From NCBI RefSeq assembly GCF_017745275.1, contig NZ_JAGHZS010000007.1, forward strand, positions 564,751 through 628,750: a DNA stretch of 64,000 bases, in the 5' to 3' direction. A program made the position numbers and the translations under genes. Numbering within the stretch: the first letter of the stretch is position 1; each line of letters starts with the position of its first letter. The DNA comes from Chitinophaga sp. GTDB lineage: Bacteria > Bacteroidota > Bacteroidia > Chitinophagales > Chitinophagaceae. Under the pieces are notes generated by a model. The model saw only the letters and a program-made list of their open reading frames with translations. It did not search any database and had not been told where the DNA came from. Below, piece by piece: positions 1-7,447 of this stretch.

Positions 1-59
1 GTTCTACTCTTAAATAAGCGGTTAAAGGATGGTGGCTATTCGAAAATCACCACTAAAAA

Positions 60-83
60 GGCCGTCTCCGGAAAGAGACGGCC
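60..83 (-). terminator. Intrinsic terminator reading on the minus strand
   Basis: A perfect 9-bp stem (GGCCGTCTC at 60-68, GAGACGGCC at 75-83) has a 6-nt loop. Read on the minus strand it is followed by TTTTT, the form of a Rho-independent terminator. On the plus strand no T-run follows. The nearest upstream minus-strand gene is the AraC gene ending at 653, almost 570 nt away, so either that transcript has a long 3' tail or something unannotated is transcribed from 100-600. Confidence 0.7.
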
Positions 84-191
84 CTGCAAAGTGTTGGCGC
101 GTTTTTTCAACAAAAACACCGCCTGATTACTGCCTATGAAAATAACCAGCCTTCAGATGTATAGGGATATATTAATAGAATAGATTGACGT

Positions 192-305
192 TAATCGACA
201 GATAGATGTTTGGTTGACGAGAATGGTAAGGCGGCAGACAACAGCACCGTACAGGTGCCGGTTAAAAAAGTGGACAGTGTAATAGTCATGGGTGGCAAAG
301 GCTAA
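192..305 (+). pseudogene. Possible C-terminal remnant of a lost protein
   Basis: A short open stretch in the plus-strand frame ends with a TAA at 303-305 and reads ...VDENGKAADNSTVQVPVKK... to the C-terminus VMGGKG. The composition looks like the edge of a beta-sandwich domain from a secreted protein. The frame is closed upstream by TAA at 192-194 and has no start codon. It may be the tail of a decayed gene or chance. I do not recognise the family. The rest of 1-650 holds only the terminator at 60-83 and a small stem-loop at 449-469 (CCACGCC/GGCGTGG) without a T-run. Confidence 0.2.
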
Positions 306-652
306 ATAATACGCATTGAACATCCGGCTGCAATGTATTGCAGTACGGCTGGCTGGTAAGTAAATTATTTGGGGCAAACAACAGTGGATGAGCTACCCGA
401 TTTTAGAATGGCGTTCTATACAGGTGTACTTTGATTCGTTAACAGTTTCCACGCCATTCAAAGGCGTGGCAGAAGGTAGGCACAGGTTCACTTCATTTCT
501 TTTAAATGATTAATCCGTTGCATAGTTTCCTTACAAACATAGCCGCTGTTTATAAGAAGCTTCCTTCATGGAGAAAGGTCGTGTACTGATTACGAAGGCA
601 AAGTTATCCTGTCAAACGACTTTGTCATAGTACAAAAACGACATATTTCTAT

Positions 653-1480
653 TTACTTCATGATGGTATGCAAACGTATCGTGTTCTGTAATTCTTCTTC
701 GTCAATAAAGGAGGGCGTGATACCAGCAAATTTCTTAAAGTCCCTGATAAAGTGCATCTGATCGTAATAGCCGCTGTGGTAGGCTATTTCGGTCCATGTT
801 TTATCAGGAAACATTTCCTTCAACTTGTAGGCTTTGCAGAAGCGGATCAGGCGGGCGTATTGTTTTGGTGGCATGCCGAGGCGTTCGGTACATTTTCTTT
901 CAAACTGCCGCAGGCTTAAACAGGCCAGGGAGGCCAGCTCTTCTATGGTAACATTACCGGAGGTACTCACCAGGGCGGCTATAGCCTGGTCCACGGGTAA
1001 TAAAGGTTTCAGGTCATCAATTTTTTTTAGCAGATAAAATTCAATGATACTTATCATGTGATCCCAATCGTCTGCCTCTTTCAATCGTTCTGTGATTTCA
1101 TTGATCTCATTTCCCAGCAGGAGATTGGTATCCAGGTCCTGCTCATAGATTTCGGACAGGGGCAGCTTCAGCAGCCGGTGTAATCCTCCCGGCTGGAAGG
1201 CTACACACAGCGCCAGGTGCTTACTTCCCATATCAAGGGTAACCGCCTGGTCCTGCGGCCCAATAGTTACGCAGGTGGCCTTGGTAACAAACCCCTCGTT
1301 GCCGGGCTTGAGTACTTTAATCGGATCTTCCAGGTAGAAAATGATATAACGTTGATAGGCCGGCACAAACCGGTAGATATTAGTGAGTCCCTGGGTCTGG
1401 GAGAAATCCACTGCGTAAATGCTGATACAGTGCACAAGGTCCTGCAAGGCCGGATGCGGCTTATAAACTTTCGATTTCAT
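653..1480 (-). CDS. AraC-family transcriptional regulator
   Basis: This 275-residue protein has an N-terminal sensor region of about 170 residues and a C-terminal double helix-turn-helix AraC/XylS domain at about 170-260. That domain contains ASLACLSLRQFERKC as the first recognition region and EIAYHSGYYDQMHFIRDFKK as the conserved second helix-turn-helix. It is transcribed away from the dehydrogenase/5-alpha-reductase/permease operon starting at 1598, so the 117-bp gap is a divergent control region and that operon is its likely target. A minus-strand TAnnTTTG motif (TATATTTG, 1531-1524) lies about 45 bp upstream of the start. The effector is not deducible. Confidence 0.9.
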   Translation of the reverse strand: MKSKVYKPHPALQDLVHCISIYAVDFSQTQGLTNIYRFVPAYQRYIIFYLEDPIKVLKPGNEGFVTKATCVTIGPQDQAVTLDMGSKHLALCVAFQPGGLHRLLKLPLSEIYEQDLDTNLLLGNEINEITERLKEADDWDHMISIIEFYLLKKIDDLKPLLPVDQAIAALVSTSGNVTIEELASLACLSLRQFERKCTERLGMPPKQYARLIRFCKAYKLKEMFPDKTWTEIAYHSGYYDQMHFIRDFKKFAGITPSFIDEEELQNTIRLHTIMK

Positions 1481-1523
1481 TGAATATGTTCGGCTATAGG
1501 TGCTCAGTACGCCCCTTAAAAAA

Positions 1524-1531
1524 CAAATATA
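1524..1531 (-). promoter_or_regulatory. Candidate -7 promoter box of the AraC gene
   Basis: The minus strand reads TATATTTG, matching the Bacteroidota primary-sigma -7 consensus TAnnTTTG. It lies in the divergent gap in front of the AraC gene. No clear TTTG -33 box sits at the ideal distance, so the call rests on the -7 match and location only. Confidence 0.4.
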
Positions 1532-1597
1532 TATAAAAAGACAGCCAATGCTACTGATTTGCCTTATCTTTTGCGGCCAAAACCCTTTTTAAAATAA

Positions 1598-2578
1598 ATG
1601 AGAATTGCAATAACAGGCGCATCCGGCTATTTAGGTAATGTACTCACTCCTTTATTGCTATCCAATGGACATTCACTAAGGCTGCTCACCCGCAAGGCGC
1701 CTCCCGTTCATCCGCCCGATACCGTGGAATATGTATATGGCGATCTATTGAACAACGACAGCTTACAGGAATTGGTAAAAGATGTGGATGCAGTGATACA
1801 CCTGGCCGCAGTGATTTCAGTAGACGACCGCCCGGACGAAAAATTATTTTTCACCAACACCAACGGTACCCGTATGCTGGCAGCAGCGGCGCAGCAGGCA
1901 GGCGTGAAACGGTTTATCCATCTCAGTTCTGTAACAGCCTACCAACAGGCTCCCTACGAGGAACGAATGGATGAAAGCCGTCCTCCTACTACCGACACGC
2001 GGCATAACTACGATCATTCCAAAGCAGTATCGCAGGCCATTGCACTGGAGCACAACGGTAACGGCATGGAAGTGCTGGCGCTGGCACCTACGGCGGTGAT
2101 GGGCCCTTACGACCAGCAACCTTCACTGATTGGCAAAGCGATCGTTAATATTTATAATGGTAACATACCGGCTTTATTTCCTGGCGGTGTTGACTTTGTA
2201 GATGTGCGGGATGTTGCAGGTGCTATTGTCAGCGCCCTCACCAAAGGCACTCCGGGTCAGGCATACCTGCTGAGTGGTCAGTGGGCGTCATTGGTCACAC
2301 TTGCCAAAGCTACCGGCAATATAAAAGGTAAGCCGATATCATTACCGGTAGTACCTTTGTGGCTCGTATTCAGTATGCTGCCCTTTGTGAGAATGCTGGC
2401 GGCTCTTCGGGGAGGAGCGCCTTATTATACGCGGCAGTCGGTATACAATCTTATTTACAGTAATAAAAAAATTGACCACTCAAAAGCACAGGCAGAATTA
2501 GGCTTTCAGCCACGCGCTTTTACGGATACCTTACAGGATACCATTGACTGGTTTAAACAAACAGGCGCTATCAAATGA
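1598..2578 (+). CDS. NAD(P)-dependent epimerase/dehydratase, 3-beta-hydroxysteroid dehydrogenase-like
   Basis: This 326-residue extended short-chain dehydrogenase begins with the Rossmann motif GASGYLG (residues 7-13). It has the acidic DVDAVIHLAA stretch after strand 4, a serine in HLSSVTAY and the catalytic pair in YDHSK. A hydrophobic stretch near residue 250-270 (VVPLWLVFSMLPFVRMLAAL) resembles membrane-associating segments of 3-beta-HSD/NSDHL-type enzymes. The stop codon overlaps the next start by 4 bp (ATGA), so the gene is translationally coupled to a steroid 5-alpha-reductase-like gene, which supports action on a lipid or isoprenoid-type substrate. The substrate itself is inference; plain nucleotide-sugar epimerase activity is less likely because of the context. 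Confidence 0.8.
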   Translation: MRIAITGASGYLGNVLTPLLLSNGHSLRLLTRKAPPVHPPDTVEYVYGDLLNNDSLQELVKDVDAVIHLAAVISVDDRPDEKLFFTNTNGTRMLAAAAQQAGVKRFIHLSSVTAYQQAPYEERMDESRPPTTDTRHNYDHSKAVSQAIALEHNGNGMEVLALAPTAVMGPYDQQPSLIGKAIVNIYNGNIPALFPGGVDFVDVRDVAGAIVSALTKGTPGQAYLLSGQWASLVTLAKATGNIKGKPISLPVVPLWLVFSMLPFVRMLAALRGGAPYYTRQSVYNLIYSNKKIDHSKAQAELGFQPRAFTDTLQDTIDWFKQTGAIK

Positions 2579-3342
2579 TCGATTACTTACCCTTACGGGA
2601 ATACGTTATTTTTATTTGCTGCTGGGCAGCCACTGGTATTGGCGCGGGACTGTACCTTTTACGCAGGGAAGCCCCTTATGGCCGCTACAGCAGCCGGCAA
2701 TGGGGCCCCATGATCAGCAATAAAATTGGCTGGTTGTTGATGGAAACCACCGTGCTGGTATCTTTTTTCACCTGGATACCTGTTACCACTTTCCCCTGGC
2801 GCAGCCCGGCCGGTGTCATGATCGGCTTATTCCTGCTGCATTACATACATCGTAGTTTCGTATATCCGTTCATGATACGTACCAAAGGAAAAAAGATGCC
2901 GGTGGTGATTATGCTGTCGGCCATGCTTTTTAATACTGTCAATGGTTCGCTGTTGGGCATCTGGTTTGCGGCTTTCGGGCGCTATCCCGATAACTGGTAT
3001 ACGACACCCGCATTTATTATAGGAGTGTTACTTTTTTTAACAGGCATGTTTATCAACTGGAATGCAGATTACCAACTGATACAATTGCGAAAAAGAACGG
3101 AGACGGGTTATAAAATACCGCAGGGTCGTCTCTTTAAGTATATTTCCTCGCCTAACCTGGCCGGCGAAATCATGGAATGGGGCGGTTATGCTTTACTTAC
3201 ATGGAGCCTGCCGGCGCTGGCGTTCTTTATCTGGACCTGCGCCAATCTCATTCCCCGTGCACTGGCTAATCATCGCTGGTATCAACAACAATTCCCGGAA
3301 TACCCGGCTAACCGTAAAGCATTATTACCTTTTATCTGGTAA
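2575..3342 (+). CDS. Steroid 5-alpha-reductase-like membrane enzyme
   Basis: This 255-residue polytopic protein has about six membrane segments. It carries the family's landmarks: an N-terminal YGRYSSRQWGP stretch followed by GWLLME, a central INWNADYQL, then GRLFKYISSPNLAGEIMEWG, and the C-terminal NHRWYQQQFPEYPANRKALLPFIW region typical of the 3-oxo-5-alpha-steroid 4-dehydrogenase C-terminal domain (NADPH-binding end). The family reduces an activated C=C bond of a lipid substrate using NADPH. The start overlaps the preceding dehydrogenase stop, and an ABC-2 permease follows 12 bp later. Whether the substrate is a steroid, hopanoid, polyprenoid or fatty enone cannot be read from the sequence. 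Confidence 0.8.
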   Translation: MIDYLPLREYVIFICCWAATGIGAGLYLLRREAPYGRYSSRQWGPMISNKIGWLLMETTVLVSFFTWIPVTTFPWRSPAGVMIGLFLLHYIHRSFVYPFMIRTKGKKMPVVIMLSAMLFNTVNGSLLGIWFAAFGRYPDNWYTTPAFIIGVLLFLTGMFINWNADYQLIQLRKRTETGYKIPQGRLFKYISSPNLAGEIMEWGGYALLTWSLPALAFFIWTCANLIPRALANHRWYQQQFPEYPANRKALLPFIW

Positions 3343-3354
3343 CCTAATATTATT

Positions 3355-4461
3355 ATGTCAAAAAAATATAGTCAGTTAAAAGCAGCACTGGTACTATCAA
3401 AAGCGAGCTTAATTGCCACATTGCGCAGTCCGACTTCCGTGGTGTTTGCCTTATTATTCCCCATCATATTTGTCACCGTATTTGGCGCCATGGTAGATAA
3501 TACCGCGGTGAAAGTAAAGATCGTATTGTCGCCCCACAGCGACACCAGCAACCCGATGTATTCCGCCATCAAAGGCATTAAAATATTTGATCTTTCCCAG
3601 GGCACAGATTCTGCCGCTATGCTGGCCGATCTGAAGAAAGGCCGCATTGCAGGTATCCTGCATTTACAGTCGCCCACCATAGGAAACGGCGTTCCTCATT
3701 TTGCCACAAATCTGCTGGGAAGCAGCGCTGTGGCAGATAAGCTGCCGCTGGTGGAAGCAGCATTACAGGAAGCAGCCACGCAGGTAAACAAGAAAATAAT
3801 ACCGGATCAACGGGTTGCTGCCACGGTGCATACGGTGAATGTTCCGGGGCGTGTATACCGGCAAATTGATTTTATCTTACCGGGACAACTAGGCTTTTCA
3901 CTACTGATGGCGGGCGTTTTCGGCTCTGCCTTCCTGTTGTTTAACCTCCGGCATACACTCGTACTGAAACGTATATACGTAACACCGATTAAACGTTCTT
4001 TCCTGTTGCTGGGTGAAATGATCAGCCGCTTACTCTTCCAGGTGATCTGCTTTATCATCATCACGGCGTTAGGATATTATGCGTTTCATTTCACGCTGGT
4101 GAACGGCATCATTACTTTCCTGGAAATGTTGCTGCTCTCTGTATTCGGGCTGATCATTTTCATGGGCATTGGATTTATTATCAGTGGCCTGATCCGGAAT
4201 GAAAGTTCTATTGCGCCGGTAGCAAACACACTCACGGTACCACAAATCCTTTTATGCGGATTATTTTTTCCGATAGATAATTACCCGGTGTGGTTACGTT
4301 CTTTTTGTGAAATGCTGCCCCTCACTTTCTTTGTTGACGGGCTCCGCAAAATTGCATTTGAGGGCCTGCATATCTGGCAAATACCGGTACAGCTGATCGG
4401 GTTAATAGTGTGGGCAACGATTGTAGCGGTACTGTCTGTGAAACTTTTTAAATGGGAATAG
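3355..4461 (+). CDS. ABC-2 type transporter permease without an adjacent ATPase
   Basis: This 368-residue protein has one N-terminal membrane helix (PTSVVFALLFPIIFVTVFGA), an extracytoplasmic domain of about 120 residues, then five hydrophobic segments in the C-terminal half. This is the standard ABC2_membrane layout (DrrB/YbhR-like). The motif NESSIAPVANTLTVPQILLCG and the hydrophobic stretch around FPIDNYPVWLR are typical. It starts 12 bp after the 5-alpha-reductase-like gene, so it belongs to the same operon, yet no ATPase gene lies near it. An ATPase must be supplied in trans if it is a transporter. A role in exporting the product of the two upstream enzymes is an inference from context. 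Confidence 0.85.
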   Translation: MSKKYSQLKAALVLSKASLIATLRSPTSVVFALLFPIIFVTVFGAMVDNTAVKVKIVLSPHSDTSNPMYSAIKGIKIFDLSQGTDSAAMLADLKKGRIAGILHLQSPTIGNGVPHFATNLLGSSAVADKLPLVEAALQEAATQVNKKIIPDQRVAATVHTVNVPGRVYRQIDFILPGQLGFSLLMAGVFGSAFLLFNLRHTLVLKRIYVTPIKRSFLLLGEMISRLLFQVICFIIITALGYYAFHFTLVNGIITFLEMLLLSVFGLIIFMGIGFIISGLIRNESSIAPVANTLTVPQILLCGLFFPIDNYPVWLRSFCEMLPLTFFVDGLRKIAFEGLHIWQIPVQLIGLIVWATIVAVLSVKLFKWE

Positions 4462-4524
4462 TAATTGTCGCAATTGCCCCTATGATTGTCTCGGGCAACC
4501 ACCCTGCATTTGCGGGGAGGACAA

Positions 4525-4532
4525 TAACTTTG
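4525..4532 (+). promoter_or_regulatory. Candidate -7 promoter box (TAACTTTG)
   Basis: TAACTTTG matches the Bacteroidota -7 consensus TAnnTTTG and lies 34 bp before the ATG of the VOC protein at 4567, a normal leader length. No good -33 box is seen. Confidence 0.5.
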
Positions 4533-4566
4533 AATCATTAATAGTTTTCACAAAAAAATATTTATC

Positions 4567-4983
4567 ATGGCAGCAGTTAATCCTTACTTAAATTTCGATG
4601 GCACCTGTGAAGAAGCGTTCAACTTATACAAAAGCGCATTTGGTGGTGAATTTGTAAACTTCACGCGCTTTGGCGACAGCGGACCGGAAGCATGTGAAGA
4701 TGGAGAGAAGGATAAAATTATGCACGTATCATTACCCATTGGTAAAAACACTATTTTAATGGGCAGTGATACACCACACACCATGCCTGTTGTAAAGGGT
4801 AATCAATTGCATGTAGCTATCCAGGCCGATAGCGAACAGGAAGCGGATCACTTATTTGCCAGTCTTTCTGCGGGCGGGCAGGTATATATGCCGATGGGAA
4901 AGGCTCCATGGGGCGCCTATTTCGGTATGTTCGTCGATAAATTTGGTATTCAGTGGATGATCAATTTTGATTACCAACCATAA
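4567..4983 (+). CDS. VOC-family (PhnB/glyoxalase-like) protein
   Basis: This 138-residue single-domain protein begins NPYLNFDGTCEEAFNLYKSAFGGE, the typical opening of PhnB-like VOC proteins, in which paired beta-alpha-beta-beta-beta modules form the fold. The C-terminal half has PWGAYFGMFVDKFGIQWMIN, with the conserved WG.YFG..DKFG pattern. These proteins are usually small cytosolic and often of unknown substrate. It has its own TAnnTTTG promoter-like box and ends directly before a palindromic repeat element (4984-5094) that it shares as a gene-end with the convergent VOC gene at 5100-5471. Enzymatic activity is not established for this subgroup. Confidence 0.85.
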   Translation: MAAVNPYLNFDGTCEEAFNLYKSAFGGEFVNFTRFGDSGPEACEDGEKDKIMHVSLPIGKNTILMGSDTPHTMPVVKGNQLHVAIQADSEQEADHLFASLSAGGQVYMPMGKAPWGAYFGMFVDKFGIQWMINFDYQP

Positions 4984-5094
4984 GCAGAAGCCGAAAGCAA
5001 AAAGCAGAAAGCAAAAAGCTATTGTAGCGAATGAATAAGGAGGATATCCGAAAATATCATTCGCTACAATAGCTTTTTGCTTTCGGCTTTCTGC
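4984..5094. repeat. Palindromic gene-end element, copy A
   Basis: This long inverted repeat fills the space between two convergent genes. The core arms AGCTATTGTAGCGAATGA and its complement are flanked by GCnnAAA heptads. The left arm has GCCGAAA, GCAAAAA, GCAGAAA, GCAAAAA; the right arm lacks two of these units (14 bp). The apex of 22 nt contains GGATATCC. AAAAA before the stem and TTTTT after it make it look like a bidirectional intrinsic terminator. Other copies: 9284-9408, 18302-18417, 27094-27224, 39724-39832 and the decayed 40852-40917. Confidence 0.85.
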
Positions 5095-5099
5095 ATCAA

Positions 5100-5471
5100 T
5101 TACATGACCATCACCAGCACCACCCTAAACCCATCAGGGTCCACCAGCGTGATGCCATGTTCATTCCAATAAGGATTTTTTGCTTTTACCTCCGGAACGC
5201 CTGCCTTCCTGGCTTTGTTCAGCATTTTTGCAAATACTTCTTTGTTTTCCGGATAGAGTACCAACAGATCATCTTCGTCTGGGGTATGTTGCGGTGGTTC
5301 AGGAGAAACCGTAAATTCCAGGTGCCAGTTTTCGCCAGGTACTCCGAGGAAAACGCCGTTATACTGCTGGTGGTCCTGGAAAGCTCCTAACTGCCGGAAC
5401 CCTAATACATCCTGGTAAAAACCAATCATCCGCTCCAGTGAAGTGGTATGCCTCGCTACTCTTAATCTCAT
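5100..5471 (-). CDS. VOC-family glyoxalase/dioxygenase-like protein
   Basis: This 123-residue protein of the vicinal-oxygen-chelate fold starts with a VARHTTSLERMIGFYQDVLGF module and ends with NPYWNEHGITLVDPDGFRVVLV, whose DPDG-F pattern is typical of the second module of glyoxalase-type proteins (YycE-like). An internal EFTV (WHLEFTV) provides a candidate metal-binding Glu, but the set of ligands is not certain. It converges on an unrelated VOC gene, and only a palindromic repeat lies between the two stops. Two adjacent but dissimilar VOC proteins do not suggest a recent duplication. The substrate is unknown. Confidence 0.85.
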   Translation of the reverse strand: MRLRVARHTTSLERMIGFYQDVLGFRQLGAFQDHQQYNGVFLGVPGENWHLEFTVSPEPPQHTPDEDDLLVLYPENKEVFAKMLNKARKAGVPEVKAKNPYWNEHGITLVDPDGFRVVLVMVM

Positions 5472-5589
5472 AACAATACAGTGCTTTAGTGGGAAAGTAG
5501 TACCCTGAATTTACTAAAAAAAAGGCGTTGTACCTATATGGCACTGGCAAGATAATAGTAAATTGTGGTAGCGAAATCTGTCAACACCT

Positions 5590-6012
5590 ATGCGTATTAT
5601 GATGATCATGATGGCTATTTCTATAGCCACAGCGGCCTGCCATGGCGCACCTGCGAAACAATTACCATCAGATAGCCTTCCGCTCTCCCACGGGCAGATG
5701 CAACCACCAGACACCGTGGCGCCGGCACTATTAAAAAATAAGTCGCTGGAAGAAGCTATTGCTATTGCCGGACCACCCGATGAGGCCACCGAGTTTTATA
5801 TGTCCGGTACTTTATCTGCGTTCAGGAAAGGGCTGTTGAATTTCTTCTCCCCTAAAAATTATTCACATCAGCGCATACAGATCAAAGAAGTGACCTGGTA
5901 CAATGGGGCGCAGAATATCACCACCTGGTACCGGGAAGAACACCTTTCCTGGCGTTTCATTACAATGTCTGTATGGGATAAGGATGCTGTTTTTTCAGGC
6001 TCCGGCCAGTAG
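5590..6012 (+). CDS. Small lipoprotein of unknown function
   Basis: This 140-residue protein has a short hydrophobic signal (MMIMMAISIATAAC) ending in a lipobox whose Cys-17 would be lipidated. The mature part holds ALLKNKSLEEAIAIAGPPDE and then a region with KEVTWYNGAQNITTWYREE, which looks like a small beta-rich domain. I do not recognise the family. Its last 18 bp overlap the end of the convergent clpP-like gene (stop at 5995), so the two transcripts are complementary at their 3' ends. A periplasm-facing lipoprotein location is inferred from the lipobox only. Confidence 0.7.
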   Translation: MRIMMIMMAISIATAACHGAPAKQLPSDSLPLSHGQMQPPDTVAPALLKNKSLEEAIAIAGPPDEATEFYMSGTLSAFRKGLLNFFSPKNYSHQRIQIKEVTWYNGAQNITTWYREEHLSWRFITMSVWDKDAVFSGSGQ

Positions 6013-6618
6013 ACCCTGGTGGAAAGGCAATGCGGGCAATGCCGCCGCGGCATTCAATACTTCGTCTACCAACCCGAATGCTTTTGCTTCTTCAGCATTC
6101 ATGAAACGATCATTATTAAAAACGGCGGACACTTCTTCTATGGTACGTCCGGCGTGGGTGGCAATCACCTGGAAAGTTTTATCCTGTAGTCTTTGTTGCT
6201 CCCGGAATGCAATGCGTACATCTTCGGTGTAGCCTTTGGCGCCGCCGCTGGAAGGATGCATGTGAATGGTGGCATTGGGTAGCGCATAACGCTGACCACT
6301 GGCGCCTGCCGTGAGGATAATGGTGCCCATGCTGCCGGTGAAACCAAGCGCCATGGTAGATACGGGCGACTTCAACATTTTCATGGTATCATAAATAGCC
6401 AGGCCGGCATAGATCACCCCACCGGGGCTGTTGATATACATATTAATGGGGCGGTGATTTTCACTATCGAGGTACAGCAACTGTGCTACAATCAAATTAG
6501 CCACCTGGTCGTCGATAGCGGTACCCAGGAAGATAATCCGTTCTTTCAGCAGCAGGCTGTATATATCAAAGGCGCCGCGGCTGTCGCCGTCGATCACCGT
6601 AGGAACTAAGAATGCCAT
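5995..6618 (-). CDS. clpP: ClpP-like serine peptidase (second clpP paralogue)
   Basis: With the start at 6618 (MAFLVPTVID) the protein is 207 residues, the standard ClpP length. The longer reading frame upstream only runs through the neighbouring gene. Family landmarks are clear: DIYSLLLKERIIFLG, the YINSPGG oxyanion-loop region, Ser-96 in FTGSMG, His-119 in ATIHMHP and Asp-170 in NNDRFM. The catalytic triad is therefore complete, and FGLVDEVL ends the fold. The usual clpX neighbour is absent. Instead the start codon is 1 nt from the stop of an anti-sigma-like gene that itself overlaps a sigma-factor gene. A regulated-proteolysis role in that sigma module is inference; an alternative is an ordinary extra ClpP subunit that mixes with the housekeeping ring. 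Confidence 0.9.
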   Translation of the reverse strand: MAFLVPTVIDGDSRGAFDIYSLLLKERIIFLGTAIDDQVANLIVAQLLYLDSENHRPINMYINSPGGVIYAGLAIYDTMKMLKSPVSTMALGFTGSMGTIILTAGASGQRYALPNATIHMHPSSGGAKGYTEDVRIAFREQQRLQDKTFQVIATHAGRTIEEVSAVFNNDRFMNAEEAKAFGLVDEVLNAAAALPALPFHQGLLAGA

Positions 6619-6619
6619 A

Positions 6620-6877
6620 TTATTTAAAAATGGAAGTGATGGAATGGTTGAAAATTTCGTCTTGCATAAGCTCATGAAATACCTCATCGAGTTGACTGCG
6701 CTTTTCTTCGCGACCCAACCAGGTTGCAAGTTGTATGACCTGTTGCTGGCTGGCAACCTGTTTGCGCAGGGCGGGACTGATCAGCAACCGGGCCTGAAAT
6801 ACCAGGCGGGCAGCAGGACTCATTTCCTGCAGCAGGTATTGATCTATTTCCTTTATGTCAGCTAACTGTTTCCGCAT
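6620..6877 (-). CDS. Small anti-sigma-factor-like protein
   Basis: This 85-residue helical protein has no signal peptide or membrane helix. Residues 7-50 (DIKEIDQYLLQEMSPAARLV, then FQARLLISPALRKQV) resemble the N-terminal sigma-binding helices of Bacteroidota anti-sigma factors, where an 'I.EYL.GELS...R..FE..L..DP.L...V' pattern is common. It starts inside the end of the sigma gene (20-bp overlap) and stops 1 nt before the clpP-like start, so all three are translationally coupled. The membrane helix of classical anti-sigma factors is missing, so it would act in the cytosol. That it binds the adjacent sigma factor is inference; it may also be a ClpP adaptor or substrate. Confidence 0.6.
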   Translation of the reverse strand: MRKQLADIKEIDQYLLQEMSPAARLVFQARLLISPALRKQVASQQQVIQLATWLGREEKRSQLDEVFHELMQDEIFNHSITSIFK

Positions 6878-7379
6878 AATTGGATTGTTGTAATTGTGTT
6901 CTTACTTTTTCCAGGCATTTGTATTTCTGTACACTGGCGGAATGCAGGGATTTGAAATGGAAGTCGTCCGCAATTTCTTTAATAGAATGCTGATCGTAAT
7001 AAAAAGCCTGCAGCAACTGTAAACATCGTTTCCCGGCGGCTTTCAGGTAGCTGAGCAAAGGCGTTGCCACTGGTGGCGGTCCATAATAATCTTCCGGGAT
7101 CGCTATTTCTGCGGATATATTTTCGAGAGAGGTATACCTCCCGGATTGTTTCATTTTCCTGAGGCAGCAGATCCTGGCAATACCGGTAATATAAGCTGCC
7201 GGTGAAACGTGGGCGGGTAATGTACCTTTATTTTGTTTTTCGAGATAGATGATCACGGCATCCTGGAATATATCTTTGGCCATCTCCAGGTGGCCACCCA
7301 TCTGGTAAACCATTCTTGCCACGGTGGGCAAGGTAGTTTTATATATTTCTTCCAGCCATTGGTGTTCCTGATAACGCAT
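6858..7379 (-). CDS. Bacteroidota-type ECF RNA polymerase sigma factor
   Basis: This 173-residue protein has region 2 features (TTLPTVARMVYQMGGHLEMA followed by KDIFQDAVIIYLEK) and region 4 features (RCLQLLQAFYYDQHSIKEIA then HSASVQKYKCLEKVR). This is the pattern of a common Bacteroidota ECF subgroup, in which region 4 ends with Q-KYKCLE. It heads a minus operon with an anti-sigma-like gene and a clpP-like gene. No TAnnTTTG box was found directly upstream, which would fit transcription from a different, possibly autoregulated, promoter. The divergent neighbour is the ABC-F gene at 7689. The signal sensed is unknown. Confidence 0.8.
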   Translation of the reverse strand: MRYQEHQWLEEIYKTTLPTVARMVYQMGGHLEMAKDIFQDAVIIYLEKQNKGTLPAHVSPAAYITGIARICCLRKMKQSGRYTSLENISAEIAIPEDYYGPPPVATPLLSYLKAAGKRCLQLLQAFYYDQHSIKEIADDFHFKSLHSASVQKYKCLEKVRTQLQQSNYAETVS

Positions 7380-7447
7380 AATGCAGGTGTTTATATACTA
7401 GTGTCCATAAACCGTCAGATATCACCTAAAAATTAAGATATTTTTTT

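Noticed and set aside
153..377. 74-codon minus-strand ORF at the window start
   Set aside because: Tyr/His/Ile-rich composition unlike the neighbouring proteins, no promoter or domain, and opposite to a stretch that looks more like a plus-strand gene tail.
449..469. CCACGCC/GGCGTGG hairpin as a terminator or riboswitch
   Set aside because: No T-run on either strand and no further conserved structure around it.
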